A stretch of DNA of 20,462 nucleotides from a virus. How positions within the stretch are numbered: the first letter of the stretch is position 1; each line of letters opens with the position of its first letter. Location of the stretch: IMG/VR virus record IMGVR_UViG_3300010158_005441, positions 1-20,462 of that record; one strand, written 5' to 3'. A program made the translations under genes and the position numbers. Below are positions 1 to 5,330 of this stretch, one piece after another. The notes beneath the pieces are model-generated. The model did no database searches and was not told where the DNA came from. It saw only the letters and a program-made list of their open reading frames with translations.

Positions 1-306
1 ACCACACTTGCTGGTGGCCTGAGGATTTTTTATTTCGAATTGTTCGCCCATGAGACTTTTGGTATAGGCTACCACGGACCCCTGTACATACTGCATGCTC
101 AGAGCATCTACCAGTACTGTCACACCCAGTTGTTCTATGACAAAATCATCGTCATTCTGTAGTTCGTCAAAGGTAAAGCCATACTGAAAACCACTGCATC
201 CTCCGCCCTGTACAAACATGCGAAGTTTTAATTCAGGATTGCTTTCCTCGGCCAACAACTCTGTAATTTTATCTGCTGCAGACTGCTCTATGGTTATCTG
301 GTCCAT
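1..306 (-). CDS. IscA/HesB-like iron-sulfur cluster carrier (partial, C-terminus off left edge)
   Basis: This is an A-type Fe-S carrier of the HesB/IscA/ErpA family, which delivers Fe-S clusters to apoproteins in the cytoplasm. The 102 codons visible from the ATG at 304-306 cover nearly the whole domain. The GGGCSGF motif puts the first ligand at Cys37. The frame ends in TSKCG at the window edge, giving Cys101. The family's third cysteine (CGCG motif) would be the next residues, outside the window. Cys spacing matches IscA. The gene follows the small membrane-protein gene by 12 bases. There is no clear Shine-Dalgarno sequence, and a TATAAATA box sits 5 bases before the start. A role in boosting host or phage Fe-S enzymes, such as QueE in this same phage, is inference. 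Confidence 0.9.
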   Translation of the reverse strand, partial: MDQITIEQSAADKITELLAEESNPELKLRMFVQGGGCSGFQYGFTFDELQNDDDFVIEQLGVTVLVDALSMQYVQGSVVAYTKSLMGEQFEIKNPQATSKCG

Positions 307-310
307 ATGC

Positions 311-318
311 TATTTATA
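311..318 (-). promoter_or_regulatory. T4-late-type TATAAATA box next to the iscA-like start
   Basis: An exact match to the T4 late promoter core lies in the 12-base gap before the IscA-like gene. Late transcription normally starts about 6 bases downstream, which here is at or just past the ATG. Either the message is leaderless, or the box serves genes further left, or it is a chance AT-rich spacer. Confidence 0.35.
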
Positions 319-543
319 TCAGCACAACCACCAGCGATATATGCCCCAGAGGTCTATGAAACTAAATATGATGTTGTGCCAGAGCATGGCCGGATCACGT
401 CGAAATACATACAGCCCCATGAGATGTCCTGCAAAGAAGGTCAGGAATCCTATGCGGCTGTATTCAAAATTACTGCTGAGTAAAAGAGCACTGCCCAGAA
501 ATGTCAGGCTCATGATCCATTTAAATTTTTGATCTTTACTCAA
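319..543 (-). CDS. Small two-helix membrane protein, function unknown
   Basis: A 74-residue protein that I do not recognise. It is hydrophobic, with one likely membrane segment near residues 10-24 and two hydrophobic stretches near 31-45 and 54-70, separated by a basic FRRDP turn at 47-51. The end is aromatic-rich (YRWWL). The TTG at 541-543 is chosen as start because a GGAG lies 8 bases upstream of it and the gene then overlaps the MazG-like stop by 8 bases, as expected for coupled translation. An internal ATG at 511-513 is the alternative. Inner-membrane location is inferred from composition only. Confidence 0.6.
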   Translation of the reverse strand: MSKDQKFKWIMSLTFLGSALLLSSNFEYSRIGFLTFFAGHLMGLYVFRRDPAMLWHNIIFSFIDLWGIYRWWLC

Positions 544-898
544 AGAGTCGACTCCATTTTGCTAATTTTTCTTGTTTGGTTATCTCGGCTCGGGTCACAT
601 TATTACTATCTATGATGCCCTGTTCAAACAGGATGTCTATCATGCAGATTAGATCGCCAACTTCTTTTTCCAGCTGTTCACGATTGGTTGTTCCGTCACC
701 CGCAGTTAAATACGGAGTATCCAGCCCAAAGCGTATGATCTTGCAGATCTGCTGAGTTACCTCAGCACATTCTTCTGCGGCAATGATCAGCGCTTCGTGA
801 GTTTTGGTGCCCAAGAGAGGACTCGAACCTCCATGACTTGCGTCGCCAGTACCTGAAACTGGTGCGTCTACCAATTTCGCCACCTGGGCCTGTTCCAT
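536..898 (-). CDS. mazG: MazG-like nucleotide pyrophosphohydrolase; start uncertain, ORF runs through tRNA-Leu
   Basis: The last ~90 residues carry the MazG signature: EECAE, then after about 30 residues KEVGDLICMID (the ExxD half). Such enzymes hydrolyse NTPs or dNTPs to monophosphates and pyrophosphate. Phage versions have been linked to nucleotide-pool or (p)ppGpp control. The frame is open back to an ATG at 896-898, which forms TAATG with the upstream stop. Residues 4-31 of that long form are simply the translated tRNA-Leu gene (805-889), a well-known source of spurious protein sequence. The first good start after most of the tRNA is a TTG at 812-814 in the acceptor stem. No ATG, GTG or TTG lies between the tRNA end and the MazG domain. 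The domain call is firm; the N-terminus is not. Confidence 0.72.
   Translation of the reverse strand: MEQAQVAKLVDAPVSGTGDASHGGSSPLLGTKTHEALIIAAEECAEVTQQICKIIRFGLDTPYLTAGDGTTNREQLEKEVGDLICMIDILFEQGIIDSNNVTRAEITKQEKLAKWSRLFE
805..889 (-). tRNA. tRNA-Leu(CAG)
   Basis: An 85-nt cloverleaf with long variable arm. The acceptor stem pairs GCCCAGG with CTTGGGC (one G-T pair). The anticodon stem CCAGT/ACTGG holds a loop with anticodon CAG (reads CTG). The T-arm is GGTTCGAGTCC, the discriminator is A, and the 3' CCA is encoded. It lies inside the frame of the MazG-like ORF, so processing it out would cut that message. Confidence 0.95.
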
Positions 899-1077
899 TA
901 AGCAGTGCCTGCTGTTTTCTTTTCTTGAATTTCTTTGCGACGAGCTCGGACCAGTTTGCCAATTTCGCCCAGTGCTTTACGAGCTCTAGCAGCTGACGCT
1001 TTTACGCCTTTGGTTTCAAACTTGTCATTTTCTGCTACATATACTGTTACTTGTTCTACGATCTGATCATGTATCAT
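898..1077 (-). CDS. Small basic conserved-type phage protein (59 aa)
   Basis: The ATG at 1075-1077 is preceded by AGGAGG six bases upstream, a strong ribosome site lying in the end of the preceding gene. The product begins MIHDQIVEQVTVYVAEND and contains a Lys/Arg/Ala-rich helix (KGVKASAARARKALGEIGK, about residues 23-41), ending in charged repeats. The composition is that of small DNA- or RNA-binding helical proteins, and similar short basic proteins occur in marine T4-like phages. No enzyme motif is visible. The stop at 898-900 overlaps a possible ATG of the MazG-like ORF. Nucleic-acid binding is inference from charge alone. Confidence 0.65.
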   Translation of the reverse strand: MIHDQIVEQVTVYVAENDKFETKGVKASAARARKALGEIGKLVRARRKEIQEKKTAGTA

Positions 1078-1078
1078 G

Positions 1079-1312
1079 TTAAGCCTCCTTGGCTTTGAAT
1101 AATTTTAATTTTGTTACTCTTTGTAGTCCAGCTGTTATGCGACGCTGAATTTCTTTGGTAATTTTTGCTTTCTCTTTCTTTACTTGAGTCTTATCTACTA
1201 GGGATGTTAATTGTTTAACATTAAGTGTACGAAGACGGGGTTTACCACTCTTGTAGGTCATGGGATTGTTATGACGTTTACTTTTGTGTACTTTTGGTCC
1301 AGCTGCTGCCAT
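1079..1312 (-). CDS. Small very basic protein (77 aa), function unknown
   Basis: Not recognised. It is rich in Lys and Arg along its length. A loop-like N-terminus (PKVHKSKRHNNP) is followed by KPRLRTLNVKQLTSL and a helical basic C-terminal half. Its ATG shares a base with the stop of the omega-like gene (TAATG), so the two are probably translated together. Its own 3' end carries the AGGAGG of the next gene. With omega, bS21 and two tRNAs as neighbours, a nucleic-acid or ribosome/RNAP role is tempting, but that rests on context and charge only. Confidence 0.65.
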   Translation of the reverse strand: MAAAGPKVHKSKRHNNPMTYKSGKPRLRTLNVKQLTSLVDKTQVKKEKAKITKEIQRRITAGLQRVTKLKLFKAKEA

Positions 1313-1569
1313 TATTTGGTTCCTTCGGGTGTTAGTTCGCCATCAATGATTTCTTTGAGCGCAGCATTGATGGGTTTGTAGGTCTGTGGGAGAATTTTAC
1401 CAGCTGCCTTGCAGGCAATGGTGTATTTGCGTTCTATGTCGCGAGCCCGAGCTGCTGCCACCAGAATCAATTTATACTGTTCTTGGCCAAACATTCGAAC
1501 TGCTCGTTGTACATCTACTCGGGGCGCTTCTTTGGGTTCACCTAGCATTACATGATCATAGTATTTCAT
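1312..1569 (-). CDS. RNA polymerase omega (RpoZ)-like protein
   Basis: An 85-residue protein resembling bacterial omega. The QEQYKLILVAAARARDIER segment (about residues 29-47) matches the omega helix that usually reads like NRFELVLLAAKRARQL. The later KPINAALKEIIDGEL segment (about 66-80) matches the KPVVxALREIxxGxI helix. Omega binds and stabilises beta-prime in host RNA polymerase. The N-terminal 28 residues (MKYYDHVMLGEPKEAP) look phage-specific. A GGAG lies 8 bases before the ATG and a consensus sigma70-like promoter lies just upstream, so the gene is probably early. It could replace or compete with host omega; this is inference from similarity seen by eye. Confidence 0.65.
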   Translation of the reverse strand: MKYYDHVMLGEPKEAPRVDVQRAVRMFGQEQYKLILVAAARARDIERKYTIACKAAGKILPQTYKPINAALKEIIDGELTPEGTK

Positions 1570-1593
1570 TCAAATTCTCCATGTTAAAATAAT

Positions 1594-1622
1594 ATTATAT
1601 GATACTATGGTGTTGCTGTCAA
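1594..1622 (-). promoter_or_regulatory. Sigma70-like promoter for the omega-like gene
   Basis: Perfect TTGACA (1617-1622) and TATAAT (1594-1599) separated by 17 bases. Predicted start near 1587, about 18 bases before the omega-like ATG. The -35 box overlaps the stop codon of the 53-aa gene. Confidence 0.85.
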
Positions 1623-1780
1623 TCTTTTAATTTTTTTAGTAACTCACCATGGTCTTTGATAACTTCTTCGAGCTTTTCCATTTTAACACTCCAGTCAATC
1701 TGATCAAAGTTACGATCAAACTGATCTGATGCTGGTTTACTCTTGATAAAATCGCCAGTGATATCGTTTTTTGTAGTCAT
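1619..1780 (-). CDS. Small phage protein of the MTTKNDITGD type (53 aa)
   Basis: A 53-residue ORF from ATG 1778-1780 to TGA 1619-1621. It starts MTTKNDITGDFIKSKPAS and has an FDRNFDQIDW motif in the middle, then a charged helix. Short proteins beginning with a NDITGD-type motif and containing F-x-x-N-[FY]-D-x-I are common in T4-like and cyanophage-like genomes; their function is not known to me. The start lies one base after the bS21 stop, without a clear Shine-Dalgarno sequence, suggesting coupling to bS21 translation. Confidence 0.75.
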   Translation of the reverse strand: MTTKNDITGDFIKSKPASDQFDRNFDQIDWSVKMEKLEEVIKDHGELLKKLKD

Positions 1781-1781
1781 A

Positions 1782-2036
1782 TTAGTATAATTTCGGTGGA
1801 AGTTTGTTTTTGCTTACTTCACGTTCCCAGCGTTTGACGGCAGCTGCCTTCTTTTGCTTGCGAGAGGTCGTGGGCTTGACATAATGTTCACGCAACTGTA
1901 GTTCACGCAGCAGATTACTAGCTTCAATTTTGCGTTTGAATTTACGAAATGCAACTTCAAAAGGAGCATCACCTACATGGACTGTTGAACCATCCAGGTT
2001 ATTTTTATTGGGTTTTTTAAATATTTTTTGTGCCAT
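1782..2036 (-). CDS. rpsU: Ribosomal protein bS21 homologue
   Basis: An 84-residue basic protein with the bS21 pattern: a short beta start ([20 protein letters not shown], about residues 17-36), a helix [18 protein letters not shown], then a Lys/Arg-rich tail ([14 protein letters not shown]). bS21 sits at the 30S platform near the anti-Shine-Dalgarno helix and affects initiation. Phage-borne bS21 genes are known from marine phages, including pelagiphages. The version here has about 16 extra N-terminal residues ([14 protein letters not shown]). A late-type TATAAATA box lies 7 bases before the ATG; the only ribosome-site-like sequence, AGGA, is 2 bases from the ATG, unusually close. It may bias host ribosomes toward phage messages; this is inference. 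Confidence 0.92.
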   Translation of the reverse strand: MAQKIFKKPNKNNLDGSTVHVGDAPFEVAFRKFKRKIEASNLLRELQLREHYVKPTTSRKQKKAAAVKRWEREVSKNKLPPKLY

Positions 2037-2043
2037 AGTCCTA

Positions 2044-2051
2044 TATTTATA
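2044..2051 (-). promoter_or_regulatory. T4-late-type TATAAATA box before bS21
   Basis: Exact TATAAATA ending 7 bases before the bS21 ATG. If used as a late promoter, the predicted start is 1-2 bases before the ATG, giving an almost leaderless message. It overlaps the stop of the 37-aa candidate ORF. Confidence 0.4.
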
Positions 2052-2160
2052 TTAAAAATTTACGGGCCATTGCTGGCCCTTCTGCCTGGTATTGTGAGTT
2101 ACTTGCCATACCAGCTAGTCGAAATGGCGCGTTACGTTCCATTGTCTGGATCTTGCTCAC
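2047..2160 (-). CDS. Possible 37-aa peptide gene between tRNA-Ser and bS21
   Basis: From GTG 2158-2160 (or ATG 2140-2142) to TAA 2047-2049. The peptide includes [18 protein letters not shown] and ends ARKFLI. Codon choice looks like that of its neighbours, and the Pro/Phe/Arg-rich middle is not obviously low-complexity. No convincing Shine-Dalgarno sequence precedes either start. It fills a stretch that otherwise has no gene. I do not recognise a family. It could equally be untranslated leader between the processed tRNA-Ser and bS21. Confidence 0.35.
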   Translation of the reverse strand: MSKIQTMERNAPFRLAGMASNSQYQAEGPAMARKFLI

Positions 2161-2196
2161 TCAAGCTCAGGGACTACCTGCCCTGAATCAGGTTAC

Positions 2197-2284
2197 TGGC
2201 GGAAATGGAGAGATTCGAACTCTCGAAACCTTTCGGTTTGCTTCGTTAGCAGTGAAGTGCCTTCGACCACTCGGCCACATTTCC
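2197..2284 (-). tRNA. tRNA-Ser(GCT)
   Basis: An 88-nt class II tRNA. The acceptor stem GGAAATG/CATTTCC is perfect, the variable arm is long, the loop CTGCTAA gives anticodon GCT (reads AGC/AGT), the T-arm is GAGTTCGAATCTC, the discriminator is G and CCA is encoded. The base pair next to the anticodon loop is an A-C mismatch. A promoter lies directly upstream. Confidence 0.95.
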
Positions 2285-2292
2285 ATTATACA

Positions 2293-2321
2293 ATTATAAG
2301 GGATTTTTAGTTAACTGTCAA
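2293..2321 (-). promoter_or_regulatory. Sigma70-like promoter directly upstream of tRNA-Ser
   Basis: TTGACA (2316-2321), 17-base spacer, TATAAT (2293-2298): a full consensus. The predicted start near 2286 is only about 2 bases before the mature tRNA 5' end (2284). It likely also drives bS21 and the 53-aa gene. Confidence 0.85.
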
Positions 2322-2324
2322 GCA

Positions 2325-2630
2325 CTATTTTGCTAGCTGAATTGTTTTTGGCGGTGTAATAAGACCAGAACCAAACACCTGATCATACTGTTTGGATAGT
2401 TCTTCAACTGGATTGGCATAGGTAACAATGTATTTGTTATCAAGTACAAACTCTTTGTTTTCTGCATAGGGCATCCAACGAGTCATGCCCAGGTTGGCTG
2501 GACCGCCATTGGGATTTTGACTTAGATAAACAATACAGGGATTTTCAATGGTAACTGTATCACCACTGTGTTCTACAACATCACCAATTAAGTCTTCGCC
2601 TGTGCTAAGGCGCATCAATTTTACGTTCAT
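2325..2630 (-). CDS. Conserved-type phage protein with Sm-like N-terminal pattern (101 aa)
   Basis: The N-terminus (VKLMRLSTGEDLIGDVVEH, then DTVTIENPCIVYL) has the strand pattern of Sm/SH3-like small barrels: a hydrophobic strand, a G-E/D turn, then alternating strands. A Pro/Gly-rich loop (NPNGGPANLGM, about residues 39-49) and a mixed C-terminal helix ending AKQ-like follow. Similar short proteins occur in marine T4-like phages with no known function. The start has GGAG 7 bases upstream, just past the UUCG hairpin. The Sm-fold reading is my inference from pattern and would need structure prediction. Confidence 0.7.
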   Translation of the reverse strand: MNVKLMRLSTGEDLIGDVVEHSGDTVTIENPCIVYLSQNPNGGPANLGMTRWMPYAENKEFVLDNKYIVTYANPVEELSKQYDQVFGSGLITPPKTIQLAK

Positions 2631-2645
2631 AATAACTCCAAAAGT

Positions 2646-2661
2646 GGGGGCCGAAGCCCCC
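2646..2661 (-). terminator. GC-rich UUCG hairpin downstream of hsp20
   Basis: On the transcribed strand a 6-bp stem GGGGGC/GCCCCC is closed by a TTCG tetraloop, followed by ACTTTT. This extra-stable loop is typical of T4-type intergenic terminators or message-stabilising hairpins. The T run is short (4), and the next gene's GGAG follows directly, so partial termination or 3'-end protection is likely. Confidence 0.7.
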
Positions 2662-2673
2662 GATTAATTATGT

Positions 2674-3186
2674 TTAGTCTTTAAGTTTTTCTTTCTCTAC
2701 CAGTAATTCCTGTACTCGGTCAATGCCAGTGCTGACGGCCGATACTGATCCAATGGCAATCTTTCTGGGTTTTTTAGCCTCGGGTATGATGCGTTCCAGT
2801 GCAATGGTCAATAATCCGTTTTTTAGATTAGCGCCAGTGACAATGACATCATCATTGAGTCCAAAAGTGCGAGTAAAGTCTCGGGTAGCAATGCCTCGGT
2901 GTACAAATTCAGAATCTTCTACAGGTGTTTTGTTACCTGAGACTGTGAGTTTGTTTTCGGCATATTCAATATCAATTTCAGCTTCGTCAAAACCAGCTAC
3001 GGCCAGTTCAATGGCATAGTTGATGCTGCTGAGCTTGGTGATATTGTAGGGTGGATAGCCTGAGGTGTTGCGTGATACTGCTTCGGCTACTTGATTTAAA
3101 TGATCAAAGTGTTCGTCAAATCCAACAAAAAATTTATCAAAGTCCCTGAAACCAGGGCCAAATACAAAAGCGTCTTGTAAAGACAT
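2674..3186 (-). CDS. hsp20: Hsp20/alpha-crystallin small heat-shock protein
   Basis: A 170-residue ATP-independent holdase chaperone. The alpha-crystallin domain spans about residues 50-140, with strands YAIELAVAGFDEAEIDIEY, the NKLTVSGNK turn, GIATRDFTRTF and the signature NGLLTIALER. The N-terminal ~45 residues are Phe-rich (FGPGFRDFDKFF), as in IbpA-like proteins that use this region for substrate binding. Hsp20 genes are frequent in cyanophage-type T4-like phages. It is the first gene after a TATAAATA box with a leader of roughly 78 bases, so it is probably expressed late and may help virion assembly. GGAG precedes the ATG. A strong hairpin follows the stop. Confidence 0.95.
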   Translation of the reverse strand: MSLQDAFVFGPGFRDFDKFFVGFDEHFDHLNQVAEAVSRNTSGYPPYNITKLSSINYAIELAVAGFDEAEIDIEYAENKLTVSGNKTPVEDSEFVHRGIATRDFTRTFGLNDDVIVTGANLKNGLLTIALERIIPEAKKPRKIAIGSVSAVSTGIDRVQELLVEKEKLKD

Positions 3187-3219
3187 GTTGTTCTCCTTGT
3201 TAAGCGAGTTTTATAAAAT

Positions 3220-3240
3220 GGTTATCCCTAAGGCATAACC
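3220..3240 (-). terminator. Hairpin in the hsp20 leader
   Basis: A 6-bp stem GGTTAT/ATAACC with a 9-base loop is followed by ATTTTAT on the transcribed strand. It could be a weak terminator for read-through from the regA operon or a leader element of hsp20. Confidence 0.4.
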
Positions 3241-3250
3241 AGGCTGTTTA

Positions 3251-3268
3251 AGGTCCGTCCCAGGACCT
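3251..3268 (-). terminator. Short hairpin after the 73-aa gene
   Basis: A 6-bp stem AGGTCC/GGACCT with a 6-base loop lies just past the stop of the 73-aa gene, without a T run. It lies around the expected late start of hsp20. Confidence 0.3.
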
Positions 3269-3270
3269 GA

Positions 3271-3278
3271 TATTTATA
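3271..3278 (-). promoter_or_regulatory. T4-late-type promoter TATAAATA for hsp20
   Basis: Exact T4 late core box, overlapping the end of the 73-aa gene. The expected start near 3264 leaves a leader of about 78 bases before the hsp20 ATG. This is the best placed of the four such boxes seen on this strand. Confidence 0.6.
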
Positions 3279-3495
3279 GTGCTTCTGGTGTTTCTGTATC
3301 AGCGTCGTTTACTGCTTTGAGCAAATCGGCCTGAAGTTTTTCACGATCTGCATCATTGCGATCTTCTTCTGGGACCTGAGGCAGGCTCTGACCACGAATT
3401 TTTTCAATCAGCGGTGCTACGGTTTCGTATGGCAGTTTTGCCAATGCCAATAAAATAGCATTTACTTCGTTGATGCTTAGGTCTAATTTAATCAT
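3274..3495 (-). CDS. Conserved-type phage protein downstream of regA (73 aa)
   Basis: Start taken at ATG 3493-3495, which overlaps the regA stop by 8 bases; the longer frame to 3570 lies wholly inside regA. The N-terminal half (MIKLDLSINEVNAILLALAK, then PYETVAPLIEKIRGQ) forms a compact helical pattern seen in many T4-like marine phages. The C-terminal half is acidic and probably disordered. Function unknown. Last gene of the clamp-loader/regA run, ending at the hsp20 late promoter. Confidence 0.75.
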   Translation of the reverse strand: MIKLDLSINEVNAILLALAKLPYETVAPLIEKIRGQSLPQVPEEDRNDADREKLQADLLKAVNDADTETPEAL

Positions 3496-3931
3496 TATTT
3501 TGTTCCTTGTAGTTACGTTTCTTACCAATGTTGTACTTGGTCTGCAGGTTCCATTGATTTTTTTCATCAAAGTTCAGTATTTTAATCTGGCTCAATGGTG
3601 CCTGATCAGTATATTTATCCGCATCCAGGATCACCAGCAGACCCCAATCAGCCAGCAGTTTGGCTATGCTGTTGCGTCTCTGTATGTCATTTTTGCTAAG
3701 ATCTGTTGTCTTACCATCCAGTGCAAACAACTCTTTGAAATGCACTATGAAGTAATGTCCTTGTTTGTGCAGGATATGACAGCTCTGATATAATGTATTA
3801 TCTCTGCGTGAAGCTACACCGATGCGAGTCAGTGTTTCTCGAATCTTCAGGAAATCGTCAGGCTGAGCCAGTTTGACTTCCAGAGGATAGTATTCGAAGG
3901 GTAGGTCCAGATTAAAAAAATCTGTGATCAT
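3488..3931 (-). CDS. regA: RegA translational repressor
   Basis: A 147-residue homologue of T4 RegA (122 aa), which binds ribosome sites of early phage messages and blocks translation. Shared stretches are clear: QPDDFLKIRETLTRIGVAS, LYQSCHILHKQGHYFIVHFKE, then RRNSIAKLLADWGL and a KYNIG near the end. About 16 extra N-terminal residues (ending YYPLEVK) precede the point where T4 RegA starts, with no ATG, GTG or TTG in frame closer to it, plus a short basic tail (KKRNYKEQ). The order gp45-44-62-regA is exactly that of T4. TAATG overlap with gp62 suggests coupled, self-controlled expression. Confidence 0.96.
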   Translation of the reverse strand: MITDFFNLDLPFEYYPLEVKLAQPDDFLKIRETLTRIGVASRRDNTLYQSCHILHKQGHYFIVHFKELFALDGKTTDLSKNDIQRRNSIAKLLADWGLLVILDADKYTDQAPLSQIKILNFDEKNQWNLQTKYNIGKKRNYKEQNND

Positions 3932-4377
3932 TATTCGCCACCTTTGTTCAATCGTTTTTTCATTAAAATAATCTGATCGGGAGTAAATAGAGGTAATACC
4001 TGGCGAGCTTTATGTATGCTATAACCATGATATTCTTGAATCACCTCTAACACTTCAACCGTTTCAGCTTTGATCCACTTGTTGTATCTTTTGCGTGGTC
4101 TAATAGTATTTATAAGAAAATCGAATTGGAGTTTGTAGTCCAGATGATGCCGAGCGTTCATTTCATTGGCATAAATCACGGTATCTGCACCAAAACTCAA
4201 TCCACGATTAACAAAGAAGGCTTCTTTTTTACACTGTTCCTCGTTGTCCTCAGTGATTAGGTCTGTCTGATGGGCATTGATGGCATTGATGATATCCCAG
4301 GGGCTTACCCGAACTTTCTTATAGACTTCTTCGGTAATTTCCCTGGGCTTTTCGACCCCTAATAGATCGCCTAGCAT
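3931..4377 (-). CDS. 62: gp62 clamp loader small subunit
   Basis: In T4, one gp62 joins four gp44 subunits to form the loader that opens gp45 on DNA. This 148-residue form resembles the shorter versions in cyanophage-like T4-like phages: SPWDIINAIN, then a middle containing FFVNRGLSF, YANEMN and FDFLINTIRPRKRYNKW (the part that aligns with T4 PRGKRYGKW), and a C-terminal helix that differs from T4. It sits between gp44 and RegA with single-base TAATG overlaps on both sides, which fixes stoichiometry by coupling. A TATAAATA sequence at 4107-4114 is internal to the coding frame. Confidence 0.92.
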   Translation of the reverse strand: MLGDLLGVEKPREITEEVYKKVRVSPWDIINAINAHQTDLITEDNEEQCKKEAFFVNRGLSFGADTVIYANEMNARHHLDYKLQFDFLINTIRPRKRYNKWIKAETVEVLEVIQEYHGYSIHKARQVLPLFTPDQIILMKKRLNKGGE

Positions 4378-5315
4378 TATTTAAACTTTACAGCTGCCAT
4401 GATCTCAGTCAGGCAGGCTACCAGGTTAATTTCAGCATCGGCTACAAAAGCTGCCTTGTACTGATAATCAGCCAGCAATAAAACCAGCTGAGGAACAGTT
4501 TCAACATGCTCCACCAGGGTATCATAGAGCTTACGGAATATGGTGGCAGGGTCATTGTCTATGTTGTTGACCACCCAGGTGCGCATTTTCTTAAAGTCCT
4601 TGTCTCGCAGACTGTCTACCAGTTCCTTGACATTGATGTCCTGTAGATTTACCAGCACACCTTCGTCTATGTAACCACCCACACTGTAGCGTTGCAGTTC
4701 ATTCAGCACTCGACGATAGTCTGGAAAATATCGTTCTACTAACTTGGCTACAGCCTTGTCATCATAACGTATGCCTTCGGCAGTTAGAATCTCTGTGGCG
4801 CGTTTGAAGAATGCTCCGGCAATTTTAGGTCTTTCGGCCTTGGGTAACTTGTATTCTATGACCGTGGTTCGGCTATGCAGTGGAGGAATGATCTTATTCT
4901 TAAAGTTACAGGTAAATATGAAACGACAGTTGCCTGAAAACTCTTCGATAAAACCACGCAGTGCAGGCTGGAATGCCCAACTTAAATAGTCAGCCTCGTC
5001 AAAAATAACAACCTTGGTCCTGCCATTGAAGCTGACCGTGGATGCGAATCCCTTGACCTTGGTTCTTAGTACATCGATGCCATTGTCCTGACTACCATTC
5101 AGTATGATGTAGTCAGCCTTGAGCTCTTCACACAGTGCTCGGGCAACTGTGGTTTTGCCCATGCCGGCTCCGCCACATAATAACATGTTGGGGATTTGAC
5201 CCTGATCCAGGAACTGCTGAAAGGTTGCTTTAGTTGCTTCGGGTAAGATACAGTCTCTGATGGTCTGTGGGCGATACTTCTCCACCCACAGAAATTGCTC
5301 GCGGTTTGCTTCCAT
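4377..5315 (-). CDS. 44: gp44 clamp loader AAA+ ATPase
   Basis: A 312-residue DNA polymerase accessory ATPase (T4 gp44 is 319 aa). It begins with the RFC-type WVEKYRPQTI box. Walker A GGAGMGKTT is at 48-56, Walker B VVIFDEAD at about 102-108, sensor 1 TCN at 135-137 and the HSRT motif at 147-150, where related loaders have SRC with the arginine finger. A helical collar domain follows. ATP binding and hydrolysis drive clamp loading. GGAG lies 8 bases before the ATG, 15 bases after the gp45 stop. In T4 this ribosome site is a RegA target; I did not find the T4 operator sequence here. Confidence 0.97.
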   Translation of the reverse strand: MEANREQFLWVEKYRPQTIRDCILPEATKATFQQFLDQGQIPNMLLCGGAGMGKTTVARALCEELKADYIILNGSQDNGIDVLRTKVKGFASTVSFNGRTKVVIFDEADYLSWAFQPALRGFIEEFSGNCRFIFTCNFKNKIIPPLHSRTTVIEYKLPKAERPKIAGAFFKRATEILTAEGIRYDDKAVAKLVERYFPDYRRVLNELQRYSVGGYIDEGVLVNLQDINVKELVDSLRDKDFKKMRTWVVNNIDNDPATIFRKLYDTLVEHVETVPQLVLLLADYQYKAAFVADAEINLVACLTEIMAAVKFK

Positions 5316-5330
5316 GATATAAACTCCAGA

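Noticed and set aside
218-532. Plus-strand ORF of 104 codons and similar plus-strand frames elsewhere (for example 3470-3793, 7287-7637, 8210-8575, 15981-16358)
   Set aside because: They lie opposite well-supported minus-strand genes, have no recognisable domains or ribosome sites, and look like antisense shadows.
762-962. 66-codon minus-strand frame across tRNA-Leu
   Set aside because: It is out of frame with both the 59-aa gene and the MazG domain, and mostly translates the tRNA.
3496-3570. N-terminal extension of the 73-aa gene to 3570
   Set aside because: The extra 25 residues lie in another frame of regA; the ATG at 3493-3495 starts the conserved-looking part.
4107-4114. TATAAATA inside gp62 as a late promoter
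   Set aside because: It falls within conserved coding sequence (FLINTIRP) with no gene start close downstream; probably fixed by the protein, so not listed as a feature.
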